A DNA stretch of 64,000 bases from Bacteroidota bacterium (GTDB taxonomy: Bacteria > Bacteroidota > Bacteroidia > Bacteroidales > Cfx3-03), in the NCBI GenBank assembly GCA_013390605.1, contig JACAUB010000001.1, forward strand, positions 2,764,884 to 2,828,883, in the 5' to 3' direction. The position numbers and the translations under genes were made by a program. Each line of letters begins with the position of its first letter. Position 1 is the first letter of the stretch. Of this stretch, positions 31,281 to 40,000 are shown piece by piece. Under the pieces are notes generated by a model that was not told the origin of the DNA, searched no databases, and was given only the letters and a program-made list of their open reading frames with translations.

Positions 31281-33197
31281 ATGAAACAAATGGAAAATGA
31301 TTATAAAATTCTGATAGTAGAAGATTTACCAAGTGATGCAGAATTCAATAAACGTGAAGCAAGAAAAGTTTTGCATAACTGTAGTTTCATTGTAGTAGAG
31401 ACTGAAGAAGATTTTTTAAGAGAATTAATTGACTTTAAGCCTGATATCATTTTATCAGATTATAGCTTACCAAATTTTGATGGCCTTTCTGCATTGAAAA
31501 TAGCCTTAGAAAAAGCCCCCATCACTCCGGTCATTATTGTAACGGGCTCAGTAAATGAGGATACTGCTGTGGAATGTATGAAGGCAGGAGCTTCAAATTA
31601 CGTTATTAAAGAACAGATTAAACGACTGGGGCCAGCTATTATTCATGCACTTGAAGAAAAGCAACTCAATATTGAACGCATTCAGGCTCAAAATGCATTA
31701 GTTGAAAGTTTTGAACGATACCGTGCACTATTTAACTTGTCACCAGTTGGCATCCAGTTAGGGAACGAAAATGGAATTATTGACAATGTGAACGATACAC
31801 TCTGTCGTATGTTAGGATACTCACGAGATAAACTAATCGGACAACATGTTTCAATTTTTGTCAAACCCGAAAATATTTATTCTATAAACGAAAATATAAG
31901 ACTCATTCTCGATGGAGCTATTCTGAAATATGAAACTCAAAGTATATGTAAGAATGGGAATAGATTAGATGTAGAGTTAAGTGAAGCCTCCATTATCCTC
32001 CCGGATGGAACCAAAGGAATAATGACGATTGTTGTAGATATTTCTGAAAGGAAGCTAGTAGAAAAAGAACTCATTATAGCAAAAGAAAAAGCAGAAGAAA
32101 GTGATCGACTTAAAACCGCTTTTTTAAATAATATCTCACACGAAGTCAGAACGCCCCTTAATGGAATTCTTGGATTTAGTAATCTTATTTGTGATCCCAA
32201 TCTAACTCACGAAGATCGTATTAAGTTTTGTGAAGTCATTAGCCATAGCTCTGATGATCTTACTGCAATAATAGACGACATTATCTGTATTTCAACGATT
32301 GAAGCGAAACAAGAGAAAATCAATGAATCAGAAATTGATCTCAACGATTTTATGAATAATTTATATGCCCAACTCAAAGATAGCATCAACCTTAACAAGA
32401 TTGATCTCATCCTTTCCACATTATTGAAAAATAATCAATCAAAAATCATAATCGATGAGGCAAAACTACATCAGATTTTAAGCCGACTAATTGATAATGC
32501 TTTAAAACACACTATAAAAGGACGTGTAGAATTTGGGTATAAGCTTAAAAATGACAACTTGTTTTTTTATGTAAAAGATACAGGAACTGGAATTCCAAAA
32601 GAGTTTCAAGAGGTTATATTTAATAGATTTATGAAAATCGAATCCGATCCTACAATAATTCATAGAGGGAATGGAATCGGTCTCTCCATTTGTAAAGCCT
32701 ATGTAGAACTAATGGGAGGAACAATCAGCGTAGAATCAATACCAAATATAGGGTCCACGTTCTATTTCACACTTCCTTATAAACCAATAACCCAAATAAC
32801 CCAGATTGAAGAATCAACAAGAATTAAAAAGGGAAATGGTGCTAAAACGATTCTCGTTGTTGAAGATGAATACAGTAACTACCTTTTACTCCAAATGTAT
32901 TTAATTTCTGATAATTATAACATGCTTTTTGCAGAAAATGGCAAAGAAGCAGTCGATATCATTTCAAATAACCCAAATATAGATCTGGTTTTAATGGATA
33001 TAAAAATGCCCATAATGGATGGATTAACAGCTACATCAATCATTAAAAATATCAGACCCGATCTTCCCGTTATTGCTCAAACTGCTTTTGCCGTATCAGG
33101 AGATTATGAAAGGATCATGGCTGCCGGATGTAATGAATACATAAGCAAGCCTATTTTAAGAGACAAGTTACTGTGCATGATTAAAAAATATCTATAA
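31281..33197 (+). CDS. Hybrid kinase: receiver - PAS - histidine kinase - receiver
   Basis: The 638-residue protein begins with a receiver domain (KILIVEDLPSDAE, phospho-Asp in LSDYSLPNFDG), then a PAS domain (GIQLGNENGIIDNVNDTLC), HisKA (NNISHEVRTPLNGILGF), HATPase (DNALKHTIKG, GTGIPKEF, GNGIGLSICKAY) and a second receiver (TILVVEDEYSNY, phospho-Asp in LVLMDIKMPIMDG, KPI). No DNA-binding or other output domain is present. Being 11 bases downstream of the multi-PAS kinase, it is a plausible phosphorelay partner through its N-terminal receiver. Final output must be an HPt or regulator elsewhere. Confidence 0.92.
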   Translation: MKQMENDYKILIVEDLPSDAEFNKREARKVLHNCSFIVVETEEDFLRELIDFKPDIILSDYSLPNFDGLSALKIALEKAPITPVIIVTGSVNEDTAVECMKAGASNYVIKEQIKRLGPAIIHALEEKQLNIERIQAQNALVESFERYRALFNLSPVGIQLGNENGIIDNVNDTLCRMLGYSRDKLIGQHVSIFVKPENIYSINENIRLILDGAILKYETQSICKNGNRLDVELSEASIILPDGTKGIMTIVVDISERKLVEKELIIAKEKAEESDRLKTAFLNNISHEVRTPLNGILGFSNLICDPNLTHEDRIKFCEVISHSSDDLTAIIDDIICISTIEAKQEKINESEIDLNDFMNNLYAQLKDSINLNKIDLILSTLLKNNQSKIIIDEAKLHQILSRLIDNALKHTIKGRVEFGYKLKNDNLFFYVKDTGTGIPKEFQEVIFNRFMKIESDPTIIHRGNGIGLSICKAYVELMGGTISVESIPNIGSTFYFTLPYKPITQITQIEESTRIKKGNGAKTILVVEDEYSNYLLLQMYLISDNYNMLFAENGKEAVDIISNNPNIDLVLMDIKMPIMDGLTATSIIKNIRPDLPVIAQTAFAVSGDYERIMAAGCNEYISKPILRDKLLCMIKKYL

Positions 33198-33370
33198 AAG
33201 TGTTAAATAGATTGCCCGTTGAATGAATTAATTTAGAATTTGATCAAAACTAATTGATTAGGATTTTAAACTCGTAAGAATTAAACATAATAACTATTTG
33301 ATAATCTATAAGTCGAAATTTAATTCATCCAACGCGTTAAAATTATAAGATTCTAACGTATTCTAACAAA

Positions 33371-33400
33371 AAAAGGGAGCCGATACATTGGCTCCCTTTT
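33371..33400. terminator. Bidirectional terminator between the kinase operon and osmC
   Basis: AAAAGGGAGCC (33371-33381) pairs perfectly with GGCTCCCTTTT (33390-33400) around an 8-base loop; A-tract on the left and T-tract on the right allow function in both directions. The remainder of the 352-base convergent gap (33198-33549) shows nothing further. Confidence 0.88.
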
Positions 33401-33549
33401 AATTTAAAACATACATAAAAAATATATTAATTAAAGACACTATAAAGATAGTTCTTTTTAAAGGCAAAGTCAAGTATTATTGAAAATAAGCATATTAGCT
33501 TATAAAACAAGCCAAATATTTTTATGTTATTAAGACTGACCCATTTGCA

Positions 33550-33990
33550 TTAATTATTTAAAATCGTAATTCCAACAGGAGTTATTGCTCGCAAATTATC
33601 ATTTATCGGGCACCTATTTTCTACAGCATCAATCCACTTTTGTAGTAATTCAGCAGAGATATCTGCAAAAGGTTTTACGGTGACTTGTATATTTTTAAAT
33701 CCTGCTCGTTCATCAAATGAAGTACCAAAAAGCCGAGCTGGATTTAAATCCCCATTAATTTCAATTTCAAGTTTATCCAACTTAAATCCAAGCTCGCCTG
33801 CAATCAGATGCCCCATCACATTCAAACATCCGGCATAACTTGCTAATAAATATTCAACAGGGTTTGCACCATGATCTGTTCCGCCCAATGTTGGCGGCTC
33901 ATCAATGATGATTTTAAAATTCCTAGCTTCTGCTACAAATTTGGTAGGATTCTCACTGACTCCTTTGATAGAAAAATTTAAATCTGGCAT
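33550..33990 (-). CDS. OsmC/Ohr-family protein
   Basis: The 146-residue protein has the OsmC fold pattern with both redox-type cysteines: the first in SYAGCLNVMGH and the second in ENRCPINDNL. Family members reduce organic hydroperoxides with a thiol pair or handle sulfur species; this one is nearer the general OsmC group than Ohr. Its start lies 46 bases below a hairpin terminator that follows a short cysteine-rich reading frame, an arrangement suggesting transcription attenuation by cysteine supply. It is not part of the efflux operon if the promoter at 34206-34213 is real. Confidence 0.9.
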   Translation of the reverse strand: MPDLNFSIKGVSENPTKFVAEARNFKIIIDEPPTLGGTDHGANPVEYLLASYAGCLNVMGHLIAGELGFKLDKLEIEINGDLNPARLFGTSFDERAGFKNIQVTVKPFADISAELLQKWIDAVENRCPINDNLRAITPVGITILNN

Positions 33991-34036
33991 AATTTATTAA
34001 TTTAAAATGAATATTAGATTACTATTTTGGAGAATA

Positions 34037-34067
34037 AAAAAAGCCCCTCACAACGTGAAGGGCTTAG
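34037..34067 (-). terminator. Attenuator-like terminator between the Cys-rich frame and osmC
   Basis: On the minus strand the stem AAGCCCTTCAC / GTGAGGGGCTT has 11 base pairs (one G-U) around a 3-base loop, followed by a run of seven T. It lies 23 bases after the stop of the Cys-rich reading frame and 46 bases before the osmC start, where it would block osmC unless bypassed. Confidence 0.85.
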
Positions 34068-34089
34068 AATTACTTATATAAAATTCTGT

Positions 34090-34179
34090 TTAGTCATATT
34101 TAAAAACACAACATCCCCAACACGTAATAGTCCTACATGAGCAACAACAAGTGTGAAGGTTTAAAATCATATTTTCCAT
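34090..34179 (-). CDS. Candidate 29-residue cysteine-rich leader peptide of osmC
   Basis: The frame reads MENMILNLHTCCCSCRTI then TCWGCCVFKYD: seven Cys in 29 residues, with CCCSC at positions 11-15 and CWGCC at 20-24. It is too short for usual gene finding. It is preceded by a perfect -7 box 27 bases before its ATG and followed by an intrinsic terminator and then osmC, the classic order leader peptide, terminator, structural gene. Cys-rich leader frames acting as cysteine attenuators are known in mycobacteria; the same idea here is inference. The alternative is a metal-binding peptide at the end of the CusABC operon. No clear ribosome-binding site, as is normal in this phylum. Confidence 0.6.
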   Translation of the reverse strand: MENMILNLHTCCCSCRTITCWGCCVFKYD

Positions 34180-34205
34180 TTTGACTTATGTATTTTTCTT
34201 GTGGA

Positions 34206-34213
34206 CAAAAATA
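34206..34213 (-). promoter_or_regulatory. -7 promoter element before the Cys-rich leader
   Basis: Minus-strand TATTTTTG matches TAnnTTTG. It lies between the CusB-type stop (34276) and the leader ATG (34179), implying a transcript start near 34200 and a leader independent of the efflux operon. A -33 TTG is not present. Confidence 0.5.
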
Positions 34214-34275
34214 ATCATTATGCTCACACTATTTTCACTTTGAATTTCTCTTCTGTTAACAAATAGTTAATAGTT

Positions 34276-35574
34276 TTATTTAGATTTAGTATCACTTGGC
34301 ATATTCATTTCTTGCATCGGAGAAGATTTAACAGCATCGTGATTCATCATACTGGGCTTTCCTTCAAGTTGTGCGGCCGCATCAACACTAAATGCTCCTT
34401 GTGTGACAATCTCATCACCTTCAGTTAATCCGTTTAATATTACATAACTATTACCCAACATTGGCCCCAACTCAACTTCCCGAATTTTAAAAATAGGGTC
34501 ATTTTCGCTTTTTTGTTTAACATAAACTATTGAGCGTTTTCCTGTCCATAAAACTGCTGATCGAGGAATTACTAATTTATTTCTGTATTCATCAAGATTT
34601 GCTTTTACAATACCGGTAGCAAACATTTCGGGTTTTAACTTTCCAGAATGGTTGTCTATTTCTACCCTGACTTTTGCCACACGTGAAACAGGGTCTATAA
34701 CAGGGTCTATAAACATGATATTACCCGAAAAATCAGTCCCTGGCAATGCTTGAATTGTAAACGATATCTTATTTCCCTTTTTGAGAAAAAGAAGATCACT
34801 TTCATAAGCATCAAACATTATCCAAACACGTGATAAGTCAGCAATTTCATATAATACACCTCCTTGTGATAGATAATCGCCATTATTTACCCGCCTTGCA
34901 GTTACAATACCTGTTGTGTTTGAAATAACTTTCAAATTAGTTATCACTTTAGCGGAACTTTCAATGTTAGCAATTTGTGCATTAGTTAGTTTCCATTGTC
35001 GGAGTTTTTCTTTTGCAGCTTCATATATATCTGGTTGTGATTGTTTTATCCTTGCGGCCTCCAACAGTTCCTGTTGAGCTGTTACCAGTTCGGGAGAATA
35101 TATCAGTGCCAAAGTTTGCCCTTGACGAACCTCTTCTCCTGTAAAGTTGACCAATAATTTTTCAATTCGGCCCGAAATATGCGCTACCTGACTTTGCAGC
35201 AATCGTTCATCAGCCTGCACTTTTCCATAAAGACGAACTTCTTGTATTGGTTTCTGCTTAGTAACTACCGATGTAAGTACATTTGCAAGTGCAGCAGCCT
35301 CTTTAGTCAGTTGTATCGCACCAGAATCAACAGGTGTATCATTTTGAACAAGCGGTATTAAATCCATTGCACAAATAGGACACTTTCCAGGTGCAGACAT
35401 ACGAATTTGAGGATGCATGCTACATGTCCAGATTTTTGCTTTGCTATTCTGAGTTGTAACTTCATGCTTTTCATCAATATTGTGAGAAGAATGAAAGAAT
35501 AACCAGCCTATTAAAAGGCCACTTAACGTAAATAGTCCATAGAGAACATATTTATTAAAAAATATTTTTTTCAT
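34276..35574 (-). CDS. cusB: CusB-type periplasmic adaptor of a heavy-metal RND efflux pump
   Basis: The 432-residue membrane fusion protein has an N-terminal anchor segment, then a heavy-metal-binding domain (WTCSMHPQIRMSAPGKCPICAMDL, with Cys/Met/His ligands), a barrel-sandwich hybrid, alpha-hairpin and beta-barrel domains (GIVTARRVNNGDYLSQGGVLYEIADLSRVWI). It bridges the inner-membrane pump CusA and the outer-membrane channel. Metal specificity is probably Cu(I)/Ag(I) given the HMA-domain neighbour. Last gene of the pump set, 19 bases after the TolC-type gene. The tail is Met-rich (KPSMMNHD, MQEMNMPS). Confidence 0.9.
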   Translation of the reverse strand: MKKIFFNKYVLYGLFTLSGLLIGWLFFHSSHNIDEKHEVTTQNSKAKIWTCSMHPQIRMSAPGKCPICAMDLIPLVQNDTPVDSGAIQLTKEAAALANVLTSVVTKQKPIQEVRLYGKVQADERLLQSQVAHISGRIEKLLVNFTGEEVRQGQTLALIYSPELVTAQQELLEAARIKQSQPDIYEAAKEKLRQWKLTNAQIANIESSAKVITNLKVISNTTGIVTARRVNNGDYLSQGGVLYEIADLSRVWIMFDAYESDLLFLKKGNKISFTIQALPGTDFSGNIMFIDPVIDPVSRVAKVRVEIDNHSGKLKPEMFATGIVKANLDEYRNKLVIPRSAVLWTGKRSIVYVKQKSENDPIFKIREVELGPMLGNSYVILNGLTEGDEIVTQGAFSVDAAAQLEGKPSMMNHDAVKSSPMQEMNMPSDTKSK

Positions 35575-35593
35575 TTCTAATTCTTTATCTTGT

Positions 35594-37048
35594 TTACTGA
35601 ATTTGAGTATGAGCCATTAATCGTTTTAACCAGGCAATAGCCATATTATAATCAGTCAATGCTTCAATCTGTTTTAACTGATAATCCAATAGTTGTTGCT
35701 GGATTCGCAATATATCTGTAAGTCCAGATCCCGATGCGGAAAAACTTTTAATGGTTATTTCCAGCGACTTATTAACCAACAGAATTTGTTTATTATAGAG
35801 ATTTGTCCTACGTTGTGCATCCTGATATAATTGCAGTGCTTCATAATACTCGGTTTGTAACAAATTAGAAGTTTCTTTATATCCCTGTTCGGTTGCTGAT
35901 TTCAATAAATCTGCTTCATTCTGCATTGCCCTATACTTTTTTCGATAAATGGGTAAAGTAACTGTTACCATTGGCATAACCATATCCTTACCATTCATCG
36001 GTGATGTCGACATTTCACTCTTTTTGTTGAGGGAATAGTTTACACCAACCCCAACCATGGGATACCCCATACTGGTTACCATCCTTCTTTTCGCTTCCAA
36101 TGATTGTTGTTCAAACTGCAACATTCCCAGCATAGGGTTATGATTAAGCATGCTGTCAGACACACTAGATAGAGAAAAGCCTAAGGAATCAGCTTTCATT
36201 ATATGCGGTAAAGTAACAGAAGTTGTTAAAGGTCTATTCAGATAACTATTAAACCGGGCTGCAACTGTGCTTTTCTTATTTTCCAATAATGAAACATTGT
36301 TCTCAATATCTGCAATTTCAATTTGAATCCGATATAAATCAGCCAGACCAGTTCCACCAGATGATGAGCCCATTACATTACTTTGCATAGAAGAAGATGT
36401 CTGATTTGATAAAGTATTTGCAGTAGCACCTGAATTACCACTCATTCGTTGCATCCCAGATGATGTAGAGGAACTATTTTGAGTGCCGGCATTTGGAATA
36501 GAAGCACTTGATGATGATGGATTATTACTACTTGTAGGAGATGCTTTAAACTTAACCAAAGAGAGTCTCTCAACAGAATGCAGAATCTCGATATTTTTCT
36601 CCGATATTGTCACATCTTGCGCTATCTTATTCATTTCGTACCAGGTACGCTCCATATCATAACAGAGTTGCAGTTTCGCATCGCGAAACGATTCATATTT
36701 GGCTTTTGCCATCAAACTCATTTCGTCTTTGGCATTTTTAAGGACCCCAAACCATGGGAACATTTGCATAAATCTGATATCGGCGATCTGGCTACCGGCT
36801 ACCAATTCCATAGGGCTTAAAAAGACACCTATATTTAATTCGGGATCAGCGAAACTGCCAACCTGAGGAACTTTTTGTAAAGCAGCCTTATATTCTATAA
36901 ATCGTTGTTTAACAACCGGATTATTCTTAGTGGCAATTTCAAGATAAGCGCTAAGCGAATCTGGTTGTTGCTGACTATGCGCTACAGTATAACTACAAAT
37001 AGCGACGAGCATCATGAGTAATTGCTTATATATTCGAGTTCTCATCAT
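35594..37048 (-). CDS. TolC-family outer-membrane factor (CusC-type) with Ser/Met-rich insertion
   Basis: The 484-residue protein has a signal peptide (cleavage after AHS) and the two-repeat alpha-barrel pattern of TolC proteins. Its first repeat is interrupted at about residues 170-230 by a low-complexity stretch very rich in Ser, Asn, Gly and Thr with scattered Met. The gene overlaps the end of cusA by 23 bases, so it is coupled to it. It forms the exit duct of the metal pump. Confidence 0.88.
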   Translation of the reverse strand: MMRTRIYKQLLMMLVAICSYTVAHSQQQPDSLSAYLEIATKNNPVVKQRFIEYKAALQKVPQVGSFADPELNIGVFLSPMELVAGSQIADIRFMQMFPWFGVLKNAKDEMSLMAKAKYESFRDAKLQLCYDMERTWYEMNKIAQDVTISEKNIEILHSVERLSLVKFKASPTSSNNPSSSSASIPNAGTQNSSSTSSGMQRMSGNSGATANTLSNQTSSSMQSNVMGSSSGGTGLADLYRIQIEIADIENNVSLLENKKSTVAARFNSYLNRPLTTSVTLPHIMKADSLGFSLSSVSDSMLNHNPMLGMLQFEQQSLEAKRRMVTSMGYPMVGVGVNYSLNKKSEMSTSPMNGKDMVMPMVTVTLPIYRKKYRAMQNEADLLKSATEQGYKETSNLLQTEYYEALQLYQDAQRRTNLYNKQILLVNKSLEITIKSFSASGSGLTDILRIQQQLLDYQLKQIEALTDYNMAIAWLKRLMAHTQIQ

Positions 37049-40000
37049 CCTGATTATTTAATAATTTAACAGCCTTTCTCTGTTCCCTACCAACTGCCCA
37101 TTCGCGCCATATCGACTGGAAAAGTGGCACTACAAAAACAGTCATTACCTGAATAATCATACCACCAAAGGTTGGAATAGCCATCGGAACCATAATATCA
37201 GCACCCTTTCCGGTCGAAGTAAGTACAGGCAAAAGTGCAATAACTGCAACAGCAGTAGTCATCATAGCTGGGCGAACACGTTTCTTTCCTGCTGAAATAA
37301 CAGCTTCTCTTACCTCTTCTACGGTGGAAGGATGACGTTGTTCAAAGACCTGGTGTATGTATGTTCCCATAATAACCCCATCATTGGTTGCGATACCGAA
37401 CAATGCAATAAATCCTACCCAAACAGCTACACTTAAATTAATGGGGTGCATCTGGAACATGTCGCGCATATTCATTCCCGCGATCGAGAAGTTTAGAAAC
37501 CAGTCCTGACCATAAAGCCATAACATGATAAATCCGCCTGCAAATGCAACAAAGACACCAGAGAAGTGAATAAATGAAGCGGTTATTGTTTTAAATTGAA
37601 AAAATAACAGCAGAAAAATCATAATTAAACTGATAGGAATAACGATGGCGAGTCTCTGGGTGGCTCTGACCTGTTGCTCATAGTTTCCGGCAAATTTATA
37701 TGACACTCCGGGGAGTAATTTAATCTCGCCTGCATCTATTTTCTGTTTTAGAATTTTTGCAGCCTCATCTACTACATCAACTTCTGCTTTGCCCTCTAGT
37801 TTATCGAAAATGACATAACCCACTAGAAAAGTATTTTCGCTTTTAATCATTTGAGCACCTCGCGTATAATTAATATCAGCAATCTCGCTCAAGGGTATTT
37901 GAACACCATTCATCGCCGGTATCAGTATTTGTTTCAAATCAGCAGGATTATCTCTTAACTCTCTGGCATAACGAACACGCATCGGAAAACGTTCTCGCCC
38001 TTCAACCGAGTTACTCAATGCCATTCCACCCACTGCAACCTGTAATATTTCTTGTACACTGCTTACACTCATCCCATATCGAGCCATTGCTTCGCGATTC
38101 AGCTTAATCTCAATATAGGGAGCACCCACTGCACGATCGTAAAATATTGATGAGGCTTTAATTGAAGGAATACTTTTCAACGCTTTTTCAAAAGCCATAC
38201 CTGCCTTTTCAATGGTTTCAAGGTCTGGACCATATACTTTTAAACCCATCGGTGCACGCATACCGGTAGAGAGCATCACCAAACGTGTTTCAATTGGCTG
38301 TAATTTAGGAGCAGAGGTTAATCCAGGTATGTTAGTTACTTTAACGATCTCATTCCAGATATCTAAAGGCTTTTTAATTTGAGGTCTCCATTGCCTGAAA
38401 TACGTTCCATCCTGATCAGGTGTTAAACTGTCTATAGGAATAACTCTGAACAACTCTTTCTCCGGATTATACTTTGCTTTCCCTTTTAAAATAAAACTTC
38501 CATCATTATCTACTTTGAATTGCATCCGACGACCATTTCCATCGAGTATATATTCTGAACGATAGTTGATTGTATTTTCGAACATTTGAACGGGAGCAGG
38601 ATCGAGCGCAGAATTAACACGTCCCCATTTACCAACAGCAATCTCTACTTCAGGTATTCTCGAAAGACGTTTATCGAGAGTTTCTATATATTGAAGGTTT
38701 TTTTCAATACTTGAATGTGGCATACTAGTCGGCATCAACAAAAAAGAGCCCTCATTAAGTGACGGCATAAACTCTTTGCCTATACCCGGGAATGTCTTAA
38801 CGGCCCCTTGCCATATAGATGTTTGCCTAAAACTCTGCCAACCTACTTTTTCAAAACCAGTCGCTACAAAACCGAATATTTTATCATAGCCCATCCAAAC
38901 CAGTAATCCGAAAAGCAAAGTAAAAGCAGGAATCGACAAAAATTTCCATTTATTGCACAAGCTCCAACGAAGAATAGGTTCGTAAAAATGCACCATCGTC
39001 AAAAGGACAGCTAATATCACCGAAACGATGCTGGCGACAAAAAGAAAGTTAACGAACTCGCTATTATGTGCACCCAAAGGCAACCATTCTATAGATAGAT
39101 AATAAACCGCCACCAAAACAGTGATTGCTATGTTGATATAATTGGGAATTTCTTTACGCTCTTCAGGCCAACAATAATCAAGTAGATTATTGATACCTAT
39201 AGCAACAAGCACCAAAGCAGGCCATGTGTGCCACATGACAATGAATATCAAGCCAGCTACAATAAGGCTTCCATTCCAATATTTCTTTATTTTTTTACCA
39301 TCAAAACGAATATCAAAAAGAATATACATTAATGTTGGTAATACCACTATGCCTAAAACGAATGAAGATAATAGCGCAAAGGTTTTGGCAAAAGCCAAAG
39401 GGTGAAATAGTTTTCCTTCAGCGGCTTCCATCGCAAAAACAGGCAGGAAGCTGACTACTGTAGTAGCAATAGATGTAACTACAGCCGCTCTTACCTCGGT
39501 TGTTGCATGATAGATTACAGACATTAATTGTTTGCCACGGATATCTTTGTTTTCTGGCATCTCGAGATGCCGTAAAATATTTTCTACATCCACAATTCCA
39601 ATATCCACCATAACACCAATGGCTATTGCAATACCCGATAAGGCTACAACATTTGCATCAACTCCAAACAAGTGCATTAAAATAAAGGTCATCAATACGC
39701 CAATAGGCAGTAATCCCGCTACAATAATAGAAGCCCTCATATTGAGCACCAACACAATAATTACAATAATGCTGATAAGAATTTCATGCGAAAGGGCAGA
39801 TTCAAGTGTGCCTATCGTTTCCTTAATTAAGCCGGCACGATCATAAAACGGGACGACTGTAACTTTTGAGATGCTTCCATCGGGCAACTTCTTTTGAGGT
39901 AATCCAGCCTCCAGATCTTTGATTTTATCTTTTACATTATTGATCACATCCATCGGATTCGAGCCATAACGTGCAACAACGACTCCTCCTACTGCTTCTG

